From NCBI RefSeq assembly GCF_013409005.1, contig NZ_JACBZO010000001.1, positions 62,001-126,000 of the forward strand: a stretch of 64,000 nt of DNA, in the 5' to 3' direction. The DNA comes from Demequina lutea (GTDB lineage: Bacteria; Actinomycetota; Actinomycetes; Actinomycetales; Demequinaceae). This document shows positions 54,044 through 62,823 of the stretch, piece after piece. The position numbers were made by a program, and so were the translations under genes. The notes below the pieces were generated by a model. The model was given only the letters and a program-made list of their open reading frames with translations, was not told where the DNA came from and searched no databases. Position 1 is the first letter of the stretch; every line of letters begins with the position of its first letter.

Positions 54044-55114
54044 ATGAATGTCATCACCCGCTGGACGGCTCTGGGCGGCGCCGCCGCTGTTCTTGTCGGA
54101 TTGACCGGCTGTGCCGGGACCGCGTCGGCATCGACCTCCGTGGCGGCGAAGGCCGCGGTTGAACCCCTTGTCCTGTACGCAGCCGAAGGCTTCGACTCCG
54201 TTGCGGCGAAGGCGTTCACGGCCAAGACGGGGATTCCCGTGAAGCTCGTCGACGACAGCACGGGGCCGCTTCTGACCAAGATCCAGGCGGAGAAGAACAA
54301 CCCGCAGTGGTCGTTGCTCTGGGTGGATGGCGACACCGCGTTCGCTGCGCTCGACCAGCAGGGCATGTTGGCCCCGTATGCCGCAAAGGGTGACTTCAAC
54401 GATGTCGGCAAGGCCATCATCCCTAGCGACAACAGCTACACGCCGACCGGAACTACCGTCATGTCCGCCCTGATCTACAACGCGGCGAAGGTCACGACCG
54501 TGCCGGCGACCTACGACGACCTGCTCGGCTCCGCCTACGCCGGAAAGGTCGGCATGAACGACCCGGCCCAGTCGGGGCCGACCTACCCCTTCGTCGCCGG
54601 GCTCATGAACCAACTCGGCGGCCAGACCGGCGGGGTTGCCGCGGGTGAGGCCTACCTGACGAAGCTGAAGGCGAACGGCCTGCAGGTGTTCCCGACGAAC
54701 GGCGACACGCTGCACGCCATCGAGACCGGCCAGATCGACTTCGGGCTGATCCAGAGCTCGGCTGCGATCGGCGAGGCGCTGAAGGTCAAGCCGACCGCCG
54801 ACTTCGAACCCAAGATCGCCTACCTGCCGAAGTCCACGCTGCTCCCCAGCGTGATCGGCATCGACAAGGGTGCGTCGCCGGTTCAGCAGGCGGAGGCAAA
54901 GAAGTTCATCGACTACGTGGTCTCGCCGGAGGGACAGGCCGTCATGCTCACGGGAGACCCGACGGGGGACTCGCTCTTCTGGCCCGTCGTCACCGGCACG
55001 AAGTCGCTTCCCGGACTCCCCGCATTCCCGACCGCATACCAGTCGATCGACCCGGCGTTCTGGGGCCCGCTCCAGAGCCAGGTCGTCACCTGGTTCGAAT
55101 CGAACATCAAGTAA
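54044..55114 (+). CDS. Extracellular solute-binding lipoprotein of an Fbp-type ABC importer
   Basis: This 356-residue lipoprotein is the receptor of the three-gene importer. The signal peptide ends in the lipobox LTGCAG. The mature protein has the family-1 binding fold of iron and thiamine/phosphonate receptors (LVLYAAEGFDSVAAKAFTAK, then TPTGTTVMSALIYNAAKV). The ATG at 54044 has AAGGAG upstream. Ferric iron is the usual cargo of close relatives and the FTR1-like gene downstream supports a metal, but the ligand is inferred. Confidence 0.88.
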   Translation: MNVITRWTALGGAAAVLVGLTGCAGTASASTSVAAKAAVEPLVLYAAEGFDSVAAKAFTAKTGIPVKLVDDSTGPLLTKIQAEKNNPQWSLLWVDGDTAFAALDQQGMLAPYAAKGDFNDVGKAIIPSDNSYTPTGTTVMSALIYNAAKVTTVPATYDDLLGSAYAGKVGMNDPAQSGPTYPFVAGLMNQLGGQTGGVAAGEAYLTKLKANGLQVFPTNGDTLHAIETGQIDFGLIQSSAAIGEALKVKPTADFEPKIAYLPKSTLLPSVIGIDKGASPVQQAEAKKFIDYVVSPEGQAVMLTGDPTGDSLFWPVVTGTKSLPGLPAFPTAYQSIDPAFWGPLQSQVVTWFESNIK

Positions 55115-55118
55115 TCGG

Positions 55119-56903
55119 ATGGTCACCCAGTCCGCTCCTCTTCGCGAGCACGCTCGCGAAGAGGAGCGCGGTGTCGATGAGACCCTCGATATCGCAATCG
55201 CGGGACGTCCCGCTCGCCGCCGGCTGAAGTTCGATGCGCGGACCGCCTTCTGGTTGCTCATCGTGGCGATCCTCGTGCTGCCGATCGCCCTGTTCCTCGC
55301 GGTGGCGCTCTCTCCCGCCCTGTTGTCGCAGGGTCACAACTGGTTCACCCTGTCGGCGTTCCAGACCGCCCTCTCCGGTCATCTGCTTCTGGGGTTCGTG
55401 AACTCCCTTGTCGTCGGGATCGTGACCGCGGTCCTCGCGGCTGCGATTGGATTCGCGCTCGCCTGGATCGTGTTGCGCACCGACGTCCCCGCTCGCGGGA
55501 TCTGGACCGGGGTCGTCTTCGCACTGTTTCTCACCCCGTCGTACCTCATCGCGCTTGGTTGGGAGCGCCTTCTCGAACCGAACGGCGTGCTCCAAACACT
55601 TGGATGGGATCCGACCGCCGCTCGGCACGTGTTCTACGGGCCCGTCGGCATCGTCATCGTGTTGACCGTGAAGGGAATTCCCTTCGCCTACCTCGCCATC
55701 TCCAACGCGCTGCGGGGGCTTGGCCACGAGTATGAGAACGCGGTGCGCGTGCACGGGGGCGGCAGCCTCGCCGCGATGCGCGTCGTCGTATCGCTGCTCG
55801 CGCCCGCGGTCTGGGCTGCCCTTGCGATCGTGTTTGCGGAGTCGGTGAGCGATTTCGGCGTCGCATCGACGCTGGCGAATGACTCCCATTTCACGGTGGC
55901 AACGTTTGAGCTCTATACCGCCGTGCAGGCCTTCCCTGTGCAGTTCCCCGTCGCCTCGGCGATCAGTTGGGTGCTGCTGATCTTCGTCGTGTTGGCTCTC
56001 CTCGCCCAAGGTCAAGCGCTTCGGGGACGCAGCTATCGCGTACTCGGCGGGCGTTCGCGCAGGGCCGTTCGCCGTCACCTTGGCAAACCTGAGAAGGCGG
56101 CGACCGTTGCGGCGATGCTGCTGCTGGTTGTCGTCGCCCTCGGCGTTCCCGCCTTCGGGGCCGTCTCCTCATCGCTCATCAAGGGGCTCGGCTCACTCGG
56201 GGGAACTCATCAACTGACCCTCGACAACTACGCCAGGGTGATCACCAGCCCGGACCTCAGCGCGCCCCTTCTCTATTCGATGCAGGCCGCCGCGATCGCC
56301 GCGACCGTTGCCACGGTTCTCGCCGTGGTCTGTGCCCGCCTCCTGGCGGCCGGCCGGATGACCCTCGGCGCGCGTTTGCTTGACATGGCGCTGCTTGCGG
56401 CCGTCGCGATGCCAGGGATCGTCTTCGCCTACAACCTGCCGCTCACGAACGCGCTCGGCATCCACCTGTACGGGACCACCACGCTCCTGGTGCTTGCCTA
56501 CATTGCCACCGCACTGCCGTCGACGACGCGACTGCTGATGGGGAGCATGAGCCAGATCCAGGATTCGATGGTGCACTCGGCCAGGGTGCATGGCGCGAGC
56601 GAGATCTTCTCCTGGGTGTCCATCGTCCTCCCTGTGATCGCGCGGCCGTTGCTGAACGCGTGGTTGCTGACCTACACGGCGACCCTGCTCGAGTTGCCGG
56701 TGTCCCAGCTGCTCGCCCCGCCCGGCTCCCAACCGATCTCGGTAGGGATCACGAACACGCTCTCCAAGTACGACTTTGGCGGCGGGATGGCCATGGAGGT
56801 CCTCGCGATCGTCACGGCTCTGCTGGTTGTCGGTGTGGCGGCTCTCATCTTCCGGCTCGTGACGCCCCGCGGCTGGCGAACCCTAGGAACGGCGATTTCA
56901 TGA
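55119..56903 (+). CDS. Fbp-type ABC importer permease (fused two-domain)
   Basis: This 594-residue permease has two tandem six-helix units, as in FbpB/ThiP. The coupling (EAA) motifs are ENAVRVHGGGSLAAMRVVV in the first half and VHSARVHGASEIFSWVSIVL in the second. It begins four bases after the binding-protein stop. A 15-bp perfect hairpin lies within codons 6-16, so translation of the permease must melt it. The ATPase gene overlaps its stop by four bases. Confidence 0.9.
   Translation: MVTQSAPLREHAREEERGVDETLDIAIAGRPARRRLKFDARTAFWLLIVAILVLPIALFLAVALSPALLSQGHNWFTLSAFQTALSGHLLLGFVNSLVVGIVTAVLAAAIGFALAWIVLRTDVPARGIWTGVVFALFLTPSYLIALGWERLLEPNGVLQTLGWDPTAARHVFYGPVGIVIVLTVKGIPFAYLAISNALRGLGHEYENAVRVHGGGSLAAMRVVVSLLAPAVWAALAIVFAESVSDFGVASTLANDSHFTVATFELYTAVQAFPVQFPVASAISWVLLIFVVLALLAQGQALRGRSYRVLGGRSRRAVRRHLGKPEKAATVAAMLLLVVVALGVPAFGAVSSSLIKGLGSLGGTHQLTLDNYARVITSPDLSAPLLYSMQAAAIAATVATVLAVVCARLLAAGRMTLGARLLDMALLAAVAMPGIVFAYNLPLTNALGIHLYGTTTLLVLAYIATALPSTTRLLMGSMSQIQDSMVHSARVHGASEIFSWVSIVLPVIARPLLNAWLLTYTATLLELPVSQLLAPPGSQPISVGITNTLSKYDFGGGMAMEVLAIVTALLVVGVAALIFRLVTPRGWRTLGTAIS
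55134..55167 (+). promoter_or_regulatory. Intra-operonic hairpin at the permease start
   Basis: GCTCCTCTTCGCGAG and CTCGCGAAGAGGAGC form a perfect 15-bp stem around four bases, 20 bases after the binding-protein stop and 15 bases into the permease frame. It can protect the upstream mRNA or attenuate the downstream genes, giving more binding protein than permease. Confidence 0.8.
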
Positions 56904-57994
56904 CAGGCCATCACGTCATTGTCCGCGGTGCGAGCAAGCGCTACGGCTCCCTCGAGGCACTGTGTGGTATCGATCTCGATCTTGCGGCGGGGTCGTTCAC
57001 CGTGCTGCTTGGGCCGTCCGGATCGGGCAAGTCCACGCTGCTGCGATCGATCGCAGGCGTTGAGAAGCTCGACGGAGGCACTATCCATTTCGGACCGAGA
57101 ACCATCAGCGATCGTCAGACCCATGTGAAGCCGGAGAAGCGCGCGCTCGCCATGGTCTTCCAGGATTACGCCCTCTGGCCCCACCTGACGGTGCGCCAGA
57201 ACGTCGCCTACGCGCTGCGGCGCCGACGCCTCGGGGGGCAAGAGGCGGGTCGGCGCGTGGAGTCCATGCTGGAGAGGGTCGGGCTCGGCGCGAAGTCGGG
57301 CAGTTATCCGCACGAGCTGTCAGGCGGACAGCAGCAGCGGGTCGCTCTCGCCCGCGCCATCGTCGGCGAGCCGGAGCTGATCCTGTTTGACGAGCCCCTG
57401 TCGAACCTCGACGCCGATCTGCGGGAGCACCTGCGACTCGAGATTGCCACGCTGACAAGGGAAACCGGAGCCACCGCTCTCTACATCACTCACGACCAGT
57501 CGGAGGCGTTCGCCCTGGCCGATGAGGTGGCGATCCTCAACGCGGGGGTGATCGAACAGCGGGGAAGTGCTGAGTCGATCTTTCGGCATCCCGCGACGCC
57601 GTTCGTCGCGCGGTTCACCGGCCTCGCCGGTTCCTTCGAGGGTGTTGCCGTCCACGTGTCCGATGACACGGCCAAGCTTCAAGTCGGAGAGCACGTCCTC
57701 ACGACGGCGGCGGGGCGCGGGCTCGGCGTCGGCGACACGGCGGAAGTGCTCGTGCGTCCGACGGCCACCCGGCTCGAGACGGTCGATGCGACGGGCCCGC
57801 ACGACGGGTCACGGCATCGGCTGCCTTCGCGGATCGTCGATGTCGCCTACCGAGGCCGTGGATACGACCACGTCGTCGACACGGGACATGGGCTGCTCGC
57901 GGCCGTCTTTGACGAAAGGCCCTGGACTCGCGGCGCGGCCTGTGTCGCATCCATCGACCCGGCGGGGATGATCGCATTCTCTGCGAATGTCTAA
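56900..57994 (+). CDS. Fbp-type ABC importer ATP-binding protein
   Basis: This 364-residue ATPase has Walker A LGPSGSGKSTLLRSIAG, the Q-loop VFQDYALWPHLTV, the signature ELSGGQQQRVALARAIV and Walker B LILFDEPLSNLDADL, followed by a C-terminal TOBE-like regulatory domain. The ATGA overlap couples it to the permease. The sequence belongs to the FbpC/PotA group of importers. Confidence 0.93.
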   Translation: MTGHHVIVRGASKRYGSLEALCGIDLDLAAGSFTVLLGPSGSGKSTLLRSIAGVEKLDGGTIHFGPRTISDRQTHVKPEKRALAMVFQDYALWPHLTVRQNVAYALRRRRLGGQEAGRRVESMLERVGLGAKSGSYPHELSGGQQQRVALARAIVGEPELILFDEPLSNLDADLREHLRLEIATLTRETGATALYITHDQSEAFALADEVAILNAGVIEQRGSAESIFRHPATPFVARFTGLAGSFEGVAVHVSDDTAKLQVGEHVLTTAAGRGLGVGDTAEVLVRPTATRLETVDATGPHDGSRHRLPSRIVDVAYRGRGYDHVVDTGHGLLAAVFDERPWTRGAACVASIDPAGMIAFSANV

Positions 57995-58041
57995 CCGCTG
58001 TTACTATTCAAACCGAACGAATCCCATCGGAAAGTGCATCC

Positions 58042-59190
58042 ATGAGTGACATCTCCCTGTTCGTTGCCGTCTTCCTCGCCTGCCTTGTGGAGGCGGTTGA
58101 AGCCACGACGATCGTGCTCGCCGCCGGCACGGCGCGCCACTGGCGCTCGGCAATGCTCGGCACGCTTGCCGGGCTCGCCGTCCTGGTCGTCGCCATTGCG
58201 GTTGCGGGCCCGGCCATCTCCCACCTCCCGCTCGGCGCCTTGCGCCTCCTTGTCGGAGGGCTGCTTCTCGTCTTCGGCCTGCAGTGGATGCGCAAGGCGA
58301 TCCTGCGTGCCAGCGGCTACAAGGCGCTTCACGACGAGGCCGCGATCTACAAGAAGGAGGTCGCCGCCGCGGCTCAAGCGGAGCAGGGTTCGCGTCGCGG
58401 GGTCAAGGACTGGTACGCCTTCACGCTTTCGTTCAAGGGGGTTGTGCTCGAGGGCCTTGAGGTCGTGTTCATCGTCCTGACGTTCGGCACCAACCAGAAG
58501 AACCTGCCGGTCGCCGCTGTCGCCGCGGCCACGGCCGTCGTCATCGTGGTGATCCTGGGCGCGGTGGTGCGTGGACCGCTCTCTCGCGTGCCAGAGAACA
58601 CCCTTAAGTTCGTCGTCGGTGTGATGCTGACGGCGTTTGGCATCTTCTGGGGCGCCGAGGGCGCCGGGGCCGATTGGCCGGGCTCCGACACCTCGCTGCT
58701 CGTCATCGCCCCGGCCGTGGCGATCTTTGGCCTCGCGCTCGCCGTGGGGATGAGGCGATTCCGCGTGTCCCGCGTCCCAGCTCCCGAGCTGATCCCTGTC
58801 GGGGCTCGCGTGGGCGAGGGTTCGGTAGCTCTCACACAGACGACTCTCGCGCAGATGAATCTCGCGCAGATGAATCTCGCGCAGATGAATCTCGCGCAGG
58901 AAATCGCAGGCGCGGCGGAGGATGCTCAAGCAGCGGAGCCCGCCGCGCACGTCCGTGCCGTCGCGGTTGCGACGGAGACGCCGCAGCGAGGTCTCGAGTC
59001 ACGGCTGCGCGCCTTCGGGGCGTTCTGGTACGACTTCATCATCGGGGACGACTGGCAGGTTGCGGCGGGGGTCGCGCTCGGATTGCTCATGGTCTTCGTC
59101 GTGTCGAGCGCGTCTTCGCTCGCGTGGATCGTGATGCCCGTCGCGATCGCGGTCCTGCTTCCCTACGGCGTCAGGCGCGCCATGCGCTGA
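58042..59190 (+). CDS. COG4280-like membrane protein with FTR1-type glutamate motifs
   Basis: This 382-residue polytopic protein has about eight helices. Two repeated helices carry paired glutamates, CLVEAVEATTIVLAAG (about 14-29) and VVLEGLEVVFIVLTFG, resembling the REGLE motif of FTR1 iron permeases and of the related cation-handling families. Between the fifth and last helix pairs lies a soluble, Ala/Glu-rich segment with LAQMN repeated three times. It starts 47 bases after the importer ATPase, so it is probably in the same transcript. A role in metal transport is likely but not proven. Confidence 0.75.
   Translation: MSDISLFVAVFLACLVEAVEATTIVLAAGTARHWRSAMLGTLAGLAVLVVAIAVAGPAISHLPLGALRLLVGGLLLVFGLQWMRKAILRASGYKALHDEAAIYKKEVAAAAQAEQGSRRGVKDWYAFTLSFKGVVLEGLEVVFIVLTFGTNQKNLPVAAVAAATAVVIVVILGAVVRGPLSRVPENTLKFVVGVMLTAFGIFWGAEGAGADWPGSDTSLLVIAPAVAIFGLALAVGMRRFRVSRVPAPELIPVGARVGEGSVALTQTTLAQMNLAQMNLAQMNLAQEIAGAAEDAQAAEPAAHVRAVAVATETPQRGLESRLRAFGAFWYDFIIGDDWQVAAGVALGLLMVFVVSSASSLAWIVMPVAIAVLLPYGVRRAMR
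58846..58899 (+). repeat. 15-base in-frame tandem repeat in the COG4280-like gene
   Basis: CTCGCGCAGATGAAT occurs three times plus nine bases of a fourth copy, encoding LAQMN repeats in a cytosolic or linker segment. Confidence 0.95.
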
Positions 59191-59204
59191 GCGGGGACCG
59201 AGGG

Positions 59205-59786
59205 TCAGTGGCCCTCAGGCTCCTCGACGTAGACCCGAGCCGCGTACTCCTCGAGGGCGGTTTCGCACTCCTTGATGGCGGCCTCGGCTTCCGCGCGCCC
59301 TGGGGCCACGAACTCGTCGCGAGCCTGGACCTTAGCGAGCCAGTTGACGAGCTTCGTGTGGTCGACCTCGTTCTCCTCGAGCTCGGCATACGTGAAGTGC
59401 TGTTTGTCGTATTCCTTCTGCAACTCGGCCAGGAAACCGGAGCAGCGGTCGACGATCTCCTCGTACTCGTCGGTCCGCGCCGCCTGAAAGATGGCCAGGA
59501 CATGCGATTCGCCCACCAAGACGGAGGACCTCATGAGAATTGCGGTACCCGACATTTCGGTGATGTCGTGTTGCAACTTGCGTAGCGCGCGCTCGGCCGC
59601 AGGGGTGATCGGAAGGGCGGCCACGGAGTTTTGGAGGTAGACGGCGCCGAGCGACTTGAGGCGGCGCCAGGCGGTCGCCCGGAGGCGAGTCGGCTCGGAG
59701 GGGATGCGGTAGACGAGCACAAACCAACCGGCCGACGTAGGCGGCCTGAGGGATTCTTCGTCGGCATTGGCTGAAGTCGTGCTCAC
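59205..59786 (-). CDS. ChrB-like chromate-resistance protein, N-terminal domain only
   Basis: This 193-residue protein matches the N-terminal domain of ChrB: WFVLVYRIPSEPTRLRATAW, then RRLKSLGAVYLQNSVAALP. Full ChrB has about 310 residues; the C-terminal domain is missing, a form also found alone in actinobacteria. ChrB regulates the chromate exporter ChrA, but no chrA is visible here. It is convergent with the COG4280-like gene and downstream of marR (23-base gap). Confidence 0.8.
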   Translation of the reverse strand: MSTTSANADEESLRPPTSAGWFVLVYRIPSEPTRLRATAWRRLKSLGAVYLQNSVAALPITPAAERALRKLQHDITEMSGTAILMRSSVLVGESHVLAIFQAARTDEYEEIVDRCSGFLAELQKEYDKQHFTYAELEENEVDHTKLVNWLAKVQARDEFVAPGRAEAEAAIKECETALEEYAARVYVEEPEGH

Positions 59787-59809
59787 ACCGTGATCCTACG
59801 TGCCAGGGG

Positions 59810-60304
59810 CTACCCGTCGACCTCGGTGTCCGGGTTTGCCAGGTGCTCGACAAGGCGGTCGAGCGCGGGCAAGGCTTCCCTGATCGTCGCCTGCTCGGCC
59901 GCGGGCAGGCGCCCCAGGGCATCGCCGATGCGTTGCTGGTGGGCTCGCTCCCAGTCGGCGAGCTGGGTGCGGCCTGCGCCGGTGAGCCCGACGAGGGCGA
60001 CACGCCGATCGGTAGGGTCGGATCGCCGCGTCACGAGTCCCGTCTCCACGAGCGCCTGCACCAGGCCACTCATCGTGTTGGCGGCGAGTTGGAGCAGGGT
60101 CGCGAGCTCGCCGACGCGGACGCTCTGATGCTCGCGTAGCGCCAGCAGCACCTCGACCCGCGCCATGGGAAGGGACTCCCACCGGTCATCCGAGCGGATG
60201 CTGGTCCGCAGCGCACGGCGCAGCCGGGTGACGACCTCGGTGAGAACTCGAGCGCCCGAGGGGTCGCCGCGTTCCGTCGTCGGATCCGGTCCCCTGGCTA
60301 CCAT
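59810..60304 (-). CDS. MarR-family transcriptional regulator
   Basis: This 164-residue winged-helix regulator has its HTH in VGELATLLQLAANTMSGLVQ and the wing in GLVTRRSDPTDRRVALVGLT. It starts at ATG 60304 with no obvious ribosome binding site and may be leaderless. It is divergent from lgt and the MFS exporter, which are its most likely targets, and lies head-to-tail before the chrB-like gene. Confidence 0.9.
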   Translation of the reverse strand: MVARGPDPTTERGDPSGARVLTEVVTRLRRALRTSIRSDDRWESLPMARVEVLLALREHQSVRVGELATLLQLAANTMSGLVQALVETGLVTRRSDPTDRRVALVGLTGAGRTQLADWERAHQQRIGDALGRLPAAEQATIREALPALDRLVEHLANPDTEVDG

Positions 60305-60395
60305 AAACCGACTGTAGCGCGAACCGCATCGGTGTGCGACTATATCGGTGTCAGACATATACACGTCCCCAGTGCCTGCGACCGAACGAGGAATG
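60305..60395. promoter_or_regulatory. marR-lgt divergent promoter
   Basis: This short AT-rich stretch contains TATATCGG and GACATATA (about 60340-60360), an imperfect dyad suited to MarR binding, and the GAGGAA ribosome binding site of lgt. Confidence 0.45.
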
Positions 60396-60425
60396 ATGTT
60401 CCACATGTTCCACATGTTCCACATG
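60396..60425 (+). repeat. 9-base tandem repeat at the lgt start
   Basis: ATGTTCCAC occurs three times and is followed by another ATG, giving MFHMFHMFHM at the N-terminus, with a possible start codon in each unit. Confidence 0.9.
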
Positions 60426-61310
60426 TATATTCCCAGCCCCTCACAGGGCGTCTGGCACCTCGGGCCGGTGCCCATTCGGGCGTACGCGTTGTTCATCCTC
60501 GCGGGGATCTTCGTCGCTACCTGGTGGACCAGGCGGCGGTGGGTCGCCCGCGGCGGGGACCCGGACGACGTGCTGGATGTCGTGATGTGGGCGGTGCCAT
60601 TCGGCATCGTCGGAGGACGCCTCTACCACTTGATCACCGATCCCGAACTCTACTTCACCGCAGGGAAGGACCCCATCCGGGCGCTGTATATCTGGGACGG
60701 CGGGCTGGGGATCTGGGGCGCGGTCGCGCTCGGCATCGTCGGCGCGCTCATCGGATGCCGCCGCAAGGGGATCAGTCTTGCCGCATTCCTTGACGCGGTG
60801 GCCCCCGGTCTGATCCTCGCGCAGGCGATCGGTAGGTGGGGCAACTACTTCAACCAGGAGCTCTACGGCGGGCCCACCAAGCTGCCTTGGGCCCTGATGA
60901 TCGATCCCGCACACCGGCCAGCCGCCACGCCGAACATCGGGCTGTACCAGCCGACGTTCCTGTACGAGTCCCTGTGGGACGTGGGCGTCGCAGTGCTGCT
61001 GGTGTGGGCCGGGCGCCGGTACGCCCTGCACAACGGGCGACTGTTTGCGTTGTACGTCGCCGCCTACACGTTCGGGAGGGCCTGGGTCGAGGCGCTGCGG
61101 GTAGACCATGCGAACCACTTCTTGGGTTTGCGCCTCAACGACTGGACCAGCGTGATCGTCTTCGTGGCGGCGGTCGCGTACCTCGTGCTTCACCGGTCCC
61201 GCGCCGACAAATCGTCGACTCCCGCAGTTGAAGGGGAGCCCCCTGCGTCCGACGGGGCTCTCCTCGCCCCCGACGAAGCACCTTCCGAAGAAGCACCTTC
61301 CGAAACCTGA
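60396..61310 (+). CDS. lgt: Prolipoprotein diacylglyceryl transferase
   Basis: This inner-membrane enzyme adds diacylglycerol to the lipobox cysteine of preprolipoproteins. It has about 304 residues and seven helices. The phosphatidylglycerol-binding signature appears as GRWGNYFNQELYGGPTKLPW; IWDGGLGIWGAVALGIVG and FGRAWVEALRVD are also conserved. Five in-frame ATGs at 60393, 60396, 60405, 60414 and 60423 come from a 9-base tandem repeat (ATGTTCCAC), so the true start is uncertain; GAGGA favours 60396. The C-terminus ends in an acidic PSEEAPSE-type tail. The MFS gene follows by 12 bases. Confidence 0.92.
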   Translation: MFHMFHMFHMYIPSPSQGVWHLGPVPIRAYALFILAGIFVATWWTRRRWVARGGDPDDVLDVVMWAVPFGIVGGRLYHLITDPELYFTAGKDPIRALYIWDGGLGIWGAVALGIVGALIGCRRKGISLAAFLDAVAPGLILAQAIGRWGNYFNQELYGGPTKLPWALMIDPAHRPAATPNIGLYQPTFLYESLWDVGVAVLLVWAGRRYALHNGRLFALYVAAYTFGRAWVEALRVDHANHFLGLRLNDWTSVIVFVAAVAYLVLHRSRADKSSTPAVEGEPPASDGALLAPDEAPSEEAPSET

Positions 61311-61322
61311 TCGGAGCACGTC

Positions 61323-62765
61323 ATGCACCTGCGCGCGCTCACCCAAGAGAGGGCCCGACCCGCGCGGATCCGCGAGAGGCCCAACGCGGGCTGGCTCGCG
61401 GTGGCAACCGTGTGCTTCGGCGCCTTCATGGGCCAGCTCGACGCGAGCATCGTCACCCTGACCTACCGGCCGCTGAGCACAGGCTTCGGTGCCTCCCTTG
61501 CTGGGGTGCAATGGGTGTCGTTGGCGTACTTGCTGACCCTGGCCGCGCTGCTCATACCGGTCGGCCGCCTGGCCGACGCGCGCGGCCACAAGCTCCTCTA
61601 CCTGTACGGGTTCGTGGTCTTCACCGTGGCATCGGCCGCTTGCGGGCTGGCGCCCACCCTGGGCGCGCTGATCGCCTTCCGGATCGTGCAAGGCATCGGG
61701 GCGGCCCTGCTGCAGGCAAATAGCGTCGCCCTCGTCGTCACCAGCGCGCCCCACGGGAAGGTGCGCAAGGCACTCGGAATCCAGGCCGCCGCTCAAGCAA
61801 TCGGCCTGGCCCTCGGCCCGACGCTCGGGGGGCTGCTGGTCTCCACGTGGGGGTGGCGCTGGGTGTTCGGCATCAACGTCCCCGTCGGCATCGTCGCGGT
61901 CGTCGCAGGCATCTATCTGCTGCCAAGGAGCAAGACACTCACGCCAACCACCGGCAGGGACCGCTCGGGCCTGCTACTCCTCGTGACGTCCACCACGGCG
62001 GCACTCCTGGCCATCTCGGCGGTGTCTGGGCTGGGCCTGCCCCGCTGGGCGACGATCGCGTTGCTGGTCACCGCCGTCGCGAGTGCCGCAGGCTTCGCTC
62101 TTCGCGAGCATCGTGCGGCCGCCCCCCTTCTCGACCTGGCCCTGCTACGCGATCGCACGGTCAGCTCTGGACTTCTTGGCGCGCTGTGCGGGTACCTGGT
62201 GCTGTTCGGCCCGCTCGTCCTCGTCCCCATCGTCCTGACCTCGTCAGGCACCTCTGCGTTGCACGCGGGACTCGTCCTGACCGCGCTCCCGGCCGGCTTC
62301 GCCCTGGCGGCGACGGTCGGCGAGCGGCTCATCCCTCACTCGTGGGGCGATCGTCGCCGATCCTCCCTCGGGGCGCTGCTGGGCATCGCCGTCCTGATCG
62401 GGATGGCGGGCGCCCCGCTCACCGCCGCGTGGTTGGTCCCGTTCCTGGGGGCACTGGGCATCGCCTTGGGCATCTTCACGCCCGCGAACAACAACCTGGT
62501 GATGCGCGCGGTCCCTTCCCACACGGCCGCGACGGGCGGCGGCATGCTGAACATGAGCCGGGGCCTTGGTACCGCCCTCGGCGTCGCGCTGGTGACCCTT
62601 GCGCTGCATCTGCATCGGGCCGGAGAGCGCCTGCTCGATGGACCACACACGGCCCTCACCGTCCTGGCCGTGGCGGCCGTAATCATGCTGCTCTCCGCAC
62701 GGCGTATCCCCACGACGCGTATCCCCGCCTCGCATGTCCCAGCTGCGCAAGTCACCGCGACCTGA
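61323..62765 (+). CDS. MFS transporter, DHA2-like (14-helix) exporter
   Basis: This 480-residue transporter is probably a drug or metabolite/H+ antiporter. The first helices read VCFGAFMGQLDASIVTLTYR and the loop 2-3 motif GRLADARGHKLLYL. Motif C appears as AAAQAIGLALGPTLGGLL, typical of antiporters. About 14 hydrophobic segments are visible. It starts with GGAG upstream of the ATG at 61323 and is co-transcribed with lgt. The substrate is unknown. Confidence 0.9.
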   Translation: MHLRALTQERARPARIRERPNAGWLAVATVCFGAFMGQLDASIVTLTYRPLSTGFGASLAGVQWVSLAYLLTLAALLIPVGRLADARGHKLLYLYGFVVFTVASAACGLAPTLGALIAFRIVQGIGAALLQANSVALVVTSAPHGKVRKALGIQAAAQAIGLALGPTLGGLLVSTWGWRWVFGINVPVGIVAVVAGIYLLPRSKTLTPTTGRDRSGLLLLVTSTTAALLAISAVSGLGLPRWATIALLVTAVASAAGFALREHRAAAPLLDLALLRDRTVSSGLLGALCGYLVLFGPLVLVPIVLTSSGTSALHAGLVLTALPAGFALAATVGERLIPHSWGDRRRSSLGALLGIAVLIGMAGAPLTAAWLVPFLGALGIALGIFTPANNNLVMRAVPSHTAATGGGMLNMSRGLGTALGVALVTLALHLHRAGERLLDGPHTALTVLAVAAVIMLLSARRIPTTRIPASHVPAAQVTAT

Positions 62766-62791
62766 TTGCGGTCTTGATCGCGCTTGCCGAT

Positions 62792-62811
62792 ACGCCGGGC
62801 CTCCCCGGCGT
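62792..62811. terminator. Terminator between the MFS gene and fliW
   Basis: ACGCCGGG and CCCGGCGT form a perfect 8-bp stem around a four-base loop in the 58-base gap between convergent genes. Confidence 0.7.
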
Positions 62812-62823
62812 CGGACCGGAGCG

